The notes beneath the pieces are model-generated. The model was not told the origin of the DNA, searched no databases, and saw only the letters and a list, made by a program, of their open reading frames with translations. A DNA stretch of 7,682 nt. Origin: an uncultured Micrococcales bacterium. Lineage in GTDB: Bacteria; Actinomycetota; Actinomycetes; S36-B12; UBA10799. Below are positions 1-6,071 of the stretch, piece after piece. Both the position numbers and the translations under genes were made by a program. Location: assembly GCA_937952095.1 (NCBI GenBank), contig CALFYG010000229.1:1-7682 (forward strand), written 5' to 3'. How positions within the stretch are numbered: position 1 is the stretch's first letter; every line of letters starts with the position of its first letter.

Positions 1-1199
1 GCCGCCTCCCCCATGTCGTGGAAGACGTCCGAGACGACCTCGGAGATGACGATGTCCAGCCGGTCCTCGGTCGCTCCGGCGCGCTTGCGCACGACGATCT
101 TCGTCAGCGGCGCGCTGACCTCCCCGGCACCGGCGGTCGCCGCGGATCCACCGTCCGCGTCCTCGGCGAGCGCCTCGGCGTCGCGGCCCGCGAGCGAGCC
201 GACGAAGCCGGTCGGCGCCTCGTCGACCGGCGTCCCGCCGCGCTCGCCGCGGTTCGTCAGGCACGCTACCCCGCCGGCGGCGAGCGCGGCCTCGGCCTCC
301 CCCGGGATCACGTTGTTCTTGTACCCGGCCTGCAGCATCGTGGGGTTGGCCGTGTGGCGCAGGGTCGCGCCTATCATCCTCGCGAACGGACCGAGTTGTT
401 CGAGCGCACTCTCCGGATCGTGCGGGTCGAACGGGATCTCGGCGGCATCACAGGCCGCCGACAGGAAACTCTCGACGCTTGGTGTCAGTTGCACGGGGAA
501 CCGGTGCTCGCCGATCCGCGTCACCGTGCGGGCCAGTCGGGTCACGGCGTTGTCGTCAGCGATGAGCGAACCGTGGCCCGCGGTCCCCGACGCCCGCAGG
601 CGCAACCATGCCAGCCCCTTCTGAGCGGTCTCGATCATGTAGATCCGCTTGTGATTGGCCAGCTCGAAGGAGAACCCGCCCACCTCGCCGATGCCCTCCG
701 AGACACCCTGCAGGACCTCTGGGCGGTTGTCCACGACCCAGTGGGCGCCGTGTTTGCCGCCCGCCTCCTCGTCGGGCAGGAAGAGCAGGACGATGTCCCG
801 ACGTGGACGGATGCCGTGCAACTGCCACTGCTGCACGACGGTGAGGATCATCGCGTCCATGTCCTTCATGTCCACCGCGCCGCGGCCCCAGACCATCCCG
901 TCGTGCAGAGTTCCTTCGAAGGCGGGCACGGACCAGTCCTGCGCCACGGCGGGCACGACGTCCAAGTGCGCGTGAACGACCAGGGCTTCTGCAGAGGGGT
1001 CCTCCCCCGGCACGCGGCAGACCACCACCTGGCGTGTGGCCGAACTCGTGCTGAACCGCTCGGGCTCAAGGCCGCAGCCGCGCAAGAACGCCTCGACGTA
1101 CTCGGCGGCGGAGGCCTCCCCCGGTCCCGATCCGTCGCCATAGTTCGAGGTGTCCAGACTGATGAGTTCTGAGCAGATGCGGGCCACGGTCGAGGTCAT
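1..1199 (-). CDS. M20 family metallopeptidase, 3' end outside window, aberrant C-terminal part
   Basis: Zinc-dependent aminoacylase/carboxypeptidase-type hydrolase of the M20 (ArgE/DapE/ACY1) family, probably cytoplasmic. The natural substrate cannot be told. From the ATG at 1197-1199, 399 codons are visible. Catalytic-domain motifs occur in order: HAHLDVVP (zinc ligand His78, catalytic Asp80), WGRGAVDMKDM (bridging Asp110), PDEEAGGKHG (Glu144/Glu145), dimerisation-domain AGHGS (His209) and GYKNNVIPGE (293-301). The pattern, including IGEVGGFSF and LRHTANPTML, resembles mycobacterial Rv2141c as I remember it. That family continues after VIPGE with a VDCRxLPG strand. Here, from about residue 304 (plus position 290 leftward), the frame stays open but reads unrelated, very GC-rich sequence. 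The last family His ligand is not seen. The upstream Shine-Dalgarno is weak (GTGAGG, 2 nt spacing). The gene diverges from thpR across 44 bp. The N-terminal call is firm; whether the gene is intact is not. Confidence 0.88.
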   Translation of the reverse strand, partial: MTSTVARICSELISLDTSNYGDGSGPGEASAAEYVEAFLRGCGLEPERFSTSSATRQVVVCRVPGEDPSAEALVVHAHLDVVPAVAQDWSVPAFEGTLHDGMVWGRGAVDMKDMDAMILTVVQQWQLHGIRPRRDIVLLFLPDEEAGGKHGAHWVVDNRPEVLQGVSEGIGEVGGFSFELANHKRIYMIETAQKGLAWLRLRASGTAGHGSLIADDNAVTRLARTVTRIGEHRFPVQLTPSVESFLSAACDAAEIPFDPHDPESALEQLGPFARMIGATLRHTANPTMLQAGYKNNVIPGEAEAALAAGGVACLTNRGERGGTPVDEAPTGFVGSLAGRDAEALAEDADGGSAATAGAGEVSAPLTKIVVRKRAGATEDRLDIVISEVVSDVFHDMGEA

Positions 1200-1243
1200 G
1201 GCCTCACTGTGCCATCCCCCTGCCGCGGGAGGACAGTGGAAAC

Positions 1244-1771
1244 GTGAAGGCTCGGTTGTTCGTCGCACTCATGCTGCCCGACATGGTTGTGGAGCAGGTG
1301 GATCAGGCGTTGGATCCGGTGCGAACCGGGTCGGCGGAACTGCGATGGCAGTCCCCGGACAGGTGGCACATCACACTGGCATTCCTGGGCGATCGGGATG
1401 TCGACTCCGAACTCGCACGGTTCCCAGCGGCGTTCCCCGCACACAGCGAGCCGATCCGTGTCGAAGGCAGTGGACACTTCGGGCCGGTGCTCTGGCTCGG
1501 TGTGACGAGCCCACGGTGGTTGATCGAACTGGCCGCTGGGATCCAGCACGTGATGCGCGGTGATCGCAGGCGGTTTCGCGGACACGTGACAGTTGCGCGG
1601 TCCCGCACCCGTGGCGGAGACCGGGAACTGAGTGCCGCGGTGGCTGCACTTGGCCGTTTCGCCTCGGACGCGTGGACGCCGGACGAGGTCGTGCTGGTCC
1701 GGTCGGTCATCGGTCCGAAGCCGGAGTATGAGGTGATCGTGCGCAGCCCCCTCACCGTCGTCGGACCGTGA
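1244..1771 (+). CDS. thpR: RNA 2',3'-cyclic phosphodiesterase (2'-5' RNA ligase-like)
   Basis: 175-residue protein of the 2H phosphoesterase family (LigT/ThpR). Characterised members hydrolyse 2',3'-cyclic phosphate RNA ends to 2'-phosphate and can join tRNA halves through a 2'-5' bond in vitro. The protein is expected to be cytoplasmic. Both signature motifs are visible: HITL at residues 42-45 and HVTV at 114-117, about 70 residues apart as usual. The N-terminal LFVAL strand and the SPDRWHITLAFLGD segment are typical, and the length fits the family. The start is a GTG at 1244, chosen because GGGAGG (1228-1233) lies 10 nt upstream and because MKARLFVAL begins exactly at the family's first strand. 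The gene diverges from the M20 peptidase and ends 28 nt before tRNA-Leu on the same strand. Co-transcription with the tRNA is possible but not shown. Confidence 0.93.
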   Translation: MKARLFVALMLPDMVVEQVDQALDPVRTGSAELRWQSPDRWHITLAFLGDRDVDSELARFPAAFPAHSEPIRVEGSGHFGPVLWLGVTSPRWLIELAAGIQHVMRGDRRRFRGHVTVARSRTRGGDRELSAAVAALGRFASDAWTPDEVVLVRSVIGPKPEYEVIVRSPLTVVGP

Positions 1772-1779
1772 GGGGCATT

Positions 1780-1785
1780 GATACT
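1780..1785 (+). promoter_or_regulatory. possible -10 box of the tRNA-Leu promoter
   Basis: GATACT lies 14 nt before the mature tRNA 5' end, in the 28-nt gap after thpR. It is one base from TATACT. A transcript starting about 7 nt downstream of it would give a short 5' leader for RNase P. No convincing -35 hexamer is visible; it would lie inside the end of thpR. Position and -10 match are seen; promoter activity is inferred. Confidence 0.3.
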
Positions 1786-1799
1786 CTGGTGTCTCCTGA

Positions 1800-1888
1800 G
1801 TCCGGGTGGCGGAATAGGCAGACGCGCTAGCTTGAGGTGCTAGTGCCCTTAACGGGGCGTGGGGGTTCAAATCCCCCCTCGGACACCA
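1800..1888 (+). tRNA. tRNA-Leu (anticodon GAG), CCA encoded
   Basis: A complete cloverleaf can be folded by hand. The acceptor GTCCGGG (1800-1806) pairs with CTCGGAC (1878-1884) with one G·U, followed by discriminator A and genomic CCA (1886-1888). The anticodon stem CTAGC/GCTAG encloses the loop TTGAGGT, so the anticodon is GAG at 1834-1836 and reads CUC and CUU leucine codons. A long variable arm (GCCC/GGGC) marks a class II tRNA, as expected for leucine. The T arm is GGGGG-TTCAAAT-CCCCC. The last 14 nt of the gene plus 4 nt beyond it are repeated exactly at 3949-3966, which suggests use as an integration target. Confidence 0.97.
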
Positions 1889-1892
1889 GTGC
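1875..1892 (+). repeat. 18-nt direct repeat, tRNA-proximal copy (putative attL core)
   Basis: CCCCTCGGACACCAGTGC covers the end of the T stem, the 3' acceptor strand and CCA of tRNA-Leu, plus four bases beyond it. An identical copy lies at 3949-3966 in the same orientation. Tyrosine integrases commonly recombine at tRNA 3' ends and leave the tRNA intact with a displaced copy at the far end. Exact identity is seen; the att role is inferred. Confidence 0.6.
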
Positions 1893-1927
1893 CCCCCACA
1901 AGTTCGACCTTGTGGGGGGCCTTCTTA
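1891..1927 (+). terminator. hairpin terminator after tRNA-Leu
   Basis: A perfect 12-bp inverted repeat (GCCCCCCACAAG at 1891-1902, CTTGTGGGGGGC at 1909-1920) with a 6-nt loop TTCGAC begins 2 nt after the tRNA CCA. It is followed by the pyrimidine-rich CTTCTTA. It should terminate the tRNA (and any thpR read-through) transcript. On the minus strand it lies downstream of the convergent hydrolase stop and could act in that direction too, though no T tract follows there. The first two bases of the stem belong to the 18-nt repeat. Confidence 0.85.
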
Positions 1928-1988
1928 TCGTTCGTTCTGGGCTGGGACTCCCGAGCGCGCAGCCGCGAGGATCAGCCGTTGGACGCCC

Positions 1989-3746
1989 TCACGGGCGCGG
2001 GTCCCGAATGCGCAGCAGGAGGCGCGACGACGAGAGAACCGTGTTGCGGCTGGATGTGCCGACACTGGCGTGACGGAATCCCATGATCGCCGGTACATCA
2101 TCGCTCTGGTCGTCGCTGGTCAGGACGAGGCGAAGCCGGTGGCCCGCAGGGAACCGGTGGGCATTGACCACCAACGGGATCCGGTACTCAACCATCTCGC
2201 CGATGGGGACGGCGACGAAGGTGCGGCAGTCGAGCATGGGACGCCCTGGCGTGCTTCGCCGTTCGTCGACGTTGCGCAGGCCGGCACGGAGCCAGCCGGC
2301 GGTCACATTCTGGACGTCACCCTCGTCCGCGACGTCCTGAACCGTCAGGATCCAGGCAGTGTCGGAGGCTGTCGACGTGGCGTGCAGGATCACCTCGCCG
2401 TCACCGAGAAGGTCAAGCGGGGATGTGAGCACGTCGGTTTCCCACATCACGGTCGACGGCGGGTCCGTGGGCTTGGCCGGCCTGCGGTTGAGTCCTTCGC
2501 CGAGTGTCACGAACTCGCGGGATCCGGGAGTACCTGCCGCGCCGAGGATCCCGTCGGCTCCAAGCGCGAACTCGTGGATCTGCGTGGCGGGAGGCGGCCA
2601 GGTCTCGGTCGACTCCCACTGATCCACTCCAGGGACGACGTAGCGGATGCGGGGCCCGTCAAGAACGCCGGTCTCCCTGCCCTTGAGCCAGTGGTCGAAC
2701 CATGCAAGGGCCTCGATGTGCAGGCTCTCCCATGGCCACGCCAGCCCGTGGTGGCCGAGCATCGCCACCCGGACTTCGGGACTGCTCGTGAGCTCATCCA
2801 GCGCCGCGAAGGTACTCGGCAGGTGCAGCGGTACGTTGTCCCAGTCGCATCCCAAGTACACCGGGATCTCGACGCGCCCAAGCAGTGCGGTGAGGTCGCG
2901 TTCGTCCCACCACTGGTCCCGCAGAGGGTGGTCGACAGCGACGTCCTGCCACAGATCGTCCCAGGGGTGCGCGTCGTAGGGCAGTTTGGTGGCCCAGCGC
3001 ATGAGCGTGATCGCGGCTTCGCCATCCATGGTCGCGAACTTGGCATGCAACCAGTGCTGCTCGAGCACGTGCCGCATCGCGTTGAGGACAGGTCCCCGCC
3101 AGAGGCGGTCGCCATGTCGGGCGGTGATGCCGAGCATGGTGAGGAACGGCGAGACGAAACCGGAGCTGAACAGGCCGTGGTGGTTGGCAGCCTCGTACAG
3201 GTCCGTGGTCACGGCTATCGGGAAGATCGCACGCAGGTGCTCGGGCCGCTCCACGGCAGCCTCGAGCTGGGTCATGGCGAAGTAGCTGATACCGACCATG
3301 CCGACGTTGCCGTCCGACCACGGTTTGGTCGCGGCCCACTCGACCAGGTCGTGCATGTCCTGCCGCTCCTGCCCATCGAAGAACCCGAATTCGCCGCCCG
3401 ACCCGCCTGTACCCCGCACGTTCGCGATCACGTGGACGTAGCCGCGGGGCACGAAGAAGTCCGTGGCGCCCGCCTCGATGAACCCCATCGGAGCTCCGAG
3501 GTCCTGGATCTGCCGCGGGTACGGCGAAGCGGACACCAGGACTGGGAATCTGTCGGCGGAGACAGGTCGGTGGACGTCCACGAGCAGCGACACGCCATCT
3601 CGCATCGGTGCGGCCACATCGAGGTCTGTGGTGCGGGAGAACGTCGGCTGCGAAAGATCGTGGTAGTCGCGCCCGGTTGTCTGCGGGCCGTTGAGCTGTC
3701 GCTCGCCTGGGCCGGTCCCCGCCGACCCTGTCACAACTGCTCCCAT
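1989..3746 (-). CDS. CocE/NonD family hydrolase (S15 X-Pro dipeptidyl-peptidase-like)
   Basis: 585-residue alpha/beta hydrolase of the S15/CocE group, whose members include X-Pro dipeptidyl peptidases, cocaine esterase and alpha-amino-acid ester hydrolases. The exact substrate is not predictable. An N-terminal strand region (MRDGVSLLVDVHRP, 48-61) leads to RGTGGSGGEFGFF (111-123) and the nucleophile elbow VGISYFAMTQ, with Ser154. The acid is probably Asp303 in GCDWDN and the base His333 in LGHHG, matching the GGWYD and WTHG positions of cocaine esterase. A helical cap lies around 185-285. The C-terminal jelly-roll (about 435-580) contains FPAGHRLRLVLTS, typical of the PepX_C domain. No signal peptide is seen, so it is probably cytoplasmic. 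The ATG at 3744-3746 has GGAGG 5 nt upstream. It is the only gene between the two tRNA-end repeats and is convergent with tRNA-Leu. Confidence 0.92.
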   Translation of the reverse strand: MGAVVTGSAGTGPGERQLNGPQTTGRDYHDLSQPTFSRTTDLDVAAPMRDGVSLLVDVHRPVSADRFPVLVSASPYPRQIQDLGAPMGFIEAGATDFFVPRGYVHVIANVRGTGGSGGEFGFFDGQERQDMHDLVEWAATKPWSDGNVGMVGISYFAMTQLEAAVERPEHLRAIFPIAVTTDLYEAANHHGLFSSGFVSPFLTMLGITARHGDRLWRGPVLNAMRHVLEQHWLHAKFATMDGEAAITLMRWATKLPYDAHPWDDLWQDVAVDHPLRDQWWDERDLTALLGRVEIPVYLGCDWDNVPLHLPSTFAALDELTSSPEVRVAMLGHHGLAWPWESLHIEALAWFDHWLKGRETGVLDGPRIRYVVPGVDQWESTETWPPPATQIHEFALGADGILGAAGTPGSREFVTLGEGLNRRPAKPTDPPSTVMWETDVLTSPLDLLGDGEVILHATSTASDTAWILTVQDVADEGDVQNVTAGWLRAGLRNVDERRSTPGRPMLDCRTFVAVPIGEMVEYRIPLVVNAHRFPAGHRLRLVLTSDDQSDDVPAIMGFRHASVGTSSRNTVLSSSRLLLRIRDPRP

Positions 3747-3810
3747 CGGAACCTCCAGCCTGACCGCGGCCCCGCCCGCAGGCGTCGACCGTCCCGCGAT
3801 GACCTCTCGC

Positions 3811-3816
3811 AGTCTA
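3811..3816 (-). promoter_or_regulatory. possible -10 box for the CocE-type hydrolase
   Basis: On the minus strand TAGACT matches the TANNNT consensus and sits about 65 nt upstream of the hydrolase ATG, giving a 5' leader of roughly 58 nt that contains the GGAGG ribosome site. No clear -35 box is found at 16-18 nt, so this is only a candidate. Confidence 0.27.
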
Positions 3817-3948
3817 GGAGCAATCCGGTTCCCGACGGGGGCTTGCGGTGTGCCCGTCCGGGCGGATTGGCTCGGGGCAGCATTGCGCCCTTCTGCTCAG
3901 ACGGGCGGACGGAGAACTGCGTGCACAGCAGCCATCTGGGTTCCTGGT

Positions 3949-3966
3949 CCCCTCGGACACCAGTGC
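3949..3966 (+). repeat. 18-nt direct repeat, distal copy (putative attR core, tRNA-Leu 3' fragment)
   Basis: Exact copy of the tRNA-Leu 3' end (1875-1892) in an intergenic region with no other tRNA structure. Just upstream, GGGTTC (3938-3943) echoes the T-arm start of the tRNA, but the T-loop bases and the rest of the tRNA are absent, so it is a fragment. Together the two copies delimit 2,074 bp (from 1875 to 3948). No integrase gene lies inside. Confidence 0.6.
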
Positions 3967-3988
3967 GTCTTCCGGTTGTTTCGTGCGG

Positions 3989-4015
3989 TTGCAGTGCCCA
4001 AGCGTGCGGTACGTT
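3989..4015 (+). promoter_or_regulatory. candidate promoter for a leaderless esterase mRNA
   Basis: TTGCAG (3989-3994) and TACGTT (4010-4015) resemble -35 and -10 boxes with a 15-nt spacer, slightly short. The -10 box ends 6 nt before the ATG at 4022, so transcription would begin at or within a base of the start codon. The stretch before the ATG (TTCGCCGC) lacks any Shine-Dalgarno, which fits a leaderless mRNA, a common arrangement in actinobacteria. Hexamers and missing ribosome site are seen; leaderless use is inferred. Confidence 0.4.
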
Positions 4016-4021
4016 CGCCGC

Positions 4022-5809
4022 ATGAGACGTCGGTTCGTCACCGCTGTCGTCGTGGGTATGTGTGCCGCGACCTTCCTGGCTTCGCCAGCGGCGGCTGACG
4101 CTGACGGACCAGTGGTGGAAACAGCCAATGGACCCGTGGTCGGTGTGGTCGATGGCGGGATCGAGGTGTTCCGGGGCATTCCGTACGCCGCGGCTCCCGT
4201 GGGCGACCTGCGGTACGAAGCGCCGCAGCCTGTCGGGAACTGGACGCAGCCGCGGGATGCCACCGAGTTCGGGCCGGCGTGCATGCAGACCCCGGATGAT
4301 CTCGAGAACGACCCAAGCACCGAGGTGAGCGAGGACTGCCTGACAGTCAATGTATGGACACCCAAGGCAGATGAGGGCTCACGTCCTGTGTTCGTGTGGA
4401 TCCACGGGGGTGGCTTCTCCTGGGGTACGGCAGCCCATGCCTTGTACGAGGGCCGAAACCTTGCCGAGCGCGGTGACATGGTTGTGGTGTCGCTGCAGTA
4501 CCGGCTCGGTTCGTTCGGGTGGCTCGATCTATCCGAGGCGGGCGGTTCGGCCTCCTCTGCGAACAACGGGCTGTTGGACATGACGGCCGCATTGAAATGG
4601 GTGCAGGAGAACGCTGCCGCCTTCGGTGGCGATCCGGACAATGTCACCGTCGCCGGGGAGTCTGCCGGAGCCATCGCACTCGGATCGCTGCTGACGACCG
4701 AGGCAGCGCCGGAGCTGTTCGATCGCGCCATTCTGCAGAGCGGCTCCCCGGGCCTGGTCATGACCGAGGACGTGGCCGGCGGCCTGGCCGAAGAGTTTCT
4801 CAGCAAGGCCGGTGCTTCCTCTGTCGACGATCTGCGGGCGATGACGGCCGAGGAGTTGTTGTCAGCGCAGTTGTCCTTCGAGCAGGATTCCGAATTCGCC
4901 GATGTGGGCTTCCACCCGGTGATCGACGGCGTCGTCCTCGATCAGGGTTCGACCGTGGCCATCCGAGACGGGCTGAAATCCACGGTGCCGGTATTGATCG
5001 GCACCACCCGTGACGAGAGCCGGTACTGGTTGCTGTACTACGACTACCTTGATCGACTGCCGCTGAGTTACGCGCGGCCTTGGCTCGACTCGATCAGCGG
5101 GGGGCGATCTGAAGAGATCAACGATGCCTTCCTCGTCGATCGGCCAGACCTCAACAGCGGCCAGTTGATGATGGCCACCGCGACCTCATCCGCGTTCACG
5201 ATGCCGGCGATCAGGTTCTCCGAAGCACTGTCGAGCACGGGCTCCCCGGTCTGGATGTACCAATTCACCCTGCCCTCCAATCAACTCGACGGCCGGATGG
5301 GAAGCCCTCACGCCATGGAGCTGCCATTCATGTTCGGCAACCTGGGGGCCGAACCGGCGTTACTTGATCCCTCCGACAACGTGGCGGAGTACGAGCAGTT
5401 GGCAGCGGACATGCAGGATGCGTGGATCGCGTTCGCACGTACCGGCGATCCGAGTACGGAGGCGCTAGGAACATGGCCGCAGTACGAGCAGACCGCACGC
5501 AAGACCATGATGTTCGACCTCGACCGCGGGGTCGTGTCGGATCCCTTCAGTATCGAGCGGACCGTGTGGGAGGACGTCCCCTTCGATGGGGTCACTCCCC
5601 CGTTGTTGGAATCGAATCCGCTGACGGCCGCGGATACGGAGGTCACCATCCCCGTGGTGCTGGCGGTCATCGGTCCGGTGTGGACAACCGTGATCATTGT
5701 GGGTGCACTGGCGCTGATCGCGGGCGTGGTGACGTTGGTCCTGTGGCTCGTGCGCCGTCGCCGACGTCGACGTGAGGCGCAGGTGCCGCCGATGACACAG
5801 GGGGACTGA
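4022..5809 (+). CDS. type-B carboxylesterase, exported and C-terminally membrane-anchored
   Basis: 595-residue carboxylesterase/lipase of the type-B (cholinesterase-like) family that hydrolyses carboxylic esters; substrate unknown. The family core is complete: VFRGIPYAAAPVGDLRY (49-65), Cys87 and Cys107 (FGPACMQ, SEDCLTVNVW) as the usual disulfide pair, oxyanion hole HGGGF (128-132), nucleophile Ser214 in AGESAGA, acid Glu332 in GTTRDE, and base His430 in SPHAMELPFMFG. A signal peptide (MRRR, hydrophobic 5-20, SPAAADA, cleavage near 26) predicts export. After the catalytic domain a hydrophobic helix (about 553-577) is followed by seven arginines (578-584), which should anchor the enzyme with its domain outside. 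No LPxTG is present. The ATG at 4022 is chosen because the signal peptide starts there, although the frame is open upstream to 3848. It lacks a Shine-Dalgarno. Confidence 0.94.
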   Translation: MRRRFVTAVVVGMCAATFLASPAAADADGPVVETANGPVVGVVDGGIEVFRGIPYAAAPVGDLRYEAPQPVGNWTQPRDATEFGPACMQTPDDLENDPSTEVSEDCLTVNVWTPKADEGSRPVFVWIHGGGFSWGTAAHALYEGRNLAERGDMVVVSLQYRLGSFGWLDLSEAGGSASSANNGLLDMTAALKWVQENAAAFGGDPDNVTVAGESAGAIALGSLLTTEAAPELFDRAILQSGSPGLVMTEDVAGGLAEEFLSKAGASSVDDLRAMTAEELLSAQLSFEQDSEFADVGFHPVIDGVVLDQGSTVAIRDGLKSTVPVLIGTTRDESRYWLLYYDYLDRLPLSYARPWLDSISGGRSEEINDAFLVDRPDLNSGQLMMATATSSAFTMPAIRFSEALSSTGSPVWMYQFTLPSNQLDGRMGSPHAMELPFMFGNLGAEPALLDPSDNVAEYEQLAADMQDAWIAFARTGDPSTEALGTWPQYEQTARKTMMFDLDRGVVSDPFSIERTVWEDVPFDGVTPPLLESNPLTAADTEVTIPVVLAVIGPVWTTVIIVGALALIAGVVTLVLWLVRRRRRRREAQVPPMTQGD

Positions 5810-6071
5810 GGCAAGCGCTGGGCCAGGTTACGCACAGTGATACATCGCGGTTCGGCGACTCCTTCGTCCCTGCCGGCTCTGGGCCCTGCTCCCTGCTCGA
5901 ATATTGCCTCTGATCAGGCACTTCACGTCCTCATGGTGCCCGCTTCTACGGCGCGGCGCTGACGTCCCGCGAGATCCCCCGCGGCCTCTGAGGCAGCCTG
6001 GAAGATCATCTCGCCCTAGCCTCGAATTGCAGAACCCGGGTGTCGGAAATGCTGAATATGGGGAGGGAATC
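5810..6071 (+). other. intergenic region without recognisable gene
   Basis: 262 bp between the esterase stop and the GTG of the secreted protein. I find no coding frame with family features and no terminator with a T tract. Only small inverted repeats are visible (TGCCT/AGGCA around 5905-5920 and CCGCG/CGCGG around 5969-5987). GGGAGGG (6061-6067) at its end is the ribosome site of the next gene. TAGCCT at 6017-6022 could be a -10 box but lacks a partner -35. Confidence 0.5.

Noticed and set aside
18..1172. 384-codon open frame on the plus strand across the M20 gene
   Set aside because: The composition is Arg/His/Ala-rich shadow-like, while the opposite strand carries every M20 N-terminal motif.
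3852..3906. Inverted repeat GCCCGTC / GACGGGC between the two divergent hydrolase genes
   Set aside because: Only 7 bp with a 41-nt spacer in GC-rich DNA and no T tract; too weak to call an operator or terminator.
3937..3966. Possible second tRNA gene at the distal repeat
   Set aside because: Only the 3' acceptor strand, CCA and a GGGTTC remnant are present. No anticodon arm, D arm or 5' acceptor strand can be found upstream.
3848..4021. Upstream extension of the esterase reading frame
   Set aside because: It would place 58 unstructured residues, encoded across the tRNA-end repeat, before a clear signal peptide. ATG 4022 gives a normal exported protein.
2070..4025. 651-codon open frame on the plus strand, antisense to the CocE-type hydrolase
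   Set aside because: It is R/G/V/H-rich with no domain pattern, and it mirrors a frame with a complete catalytic set on the other strand. Long antisense frames are expected at this GC content.
3814..4806. 330-codon minus-strand frame over the esterase start
   Set aside because: It is Ser/Thr/Pro-rich with no recognisable motif and is antisense to a well-supported esterase with signal peptide and active site.
5905..5987. Small inverted repeats after the esterase stop as a terminator
   Set aside because: Stems of about 5 bp without a following T run, 95 bp or more past the stop; compatible with chance.
5904..6071. Upstream extension of the discoidin/FN3 protein frame
   Set aside because: GTG 6072 has a strong ribosome site 4 nt upstream and is followed at once by a signal peptide; the extension has neither.
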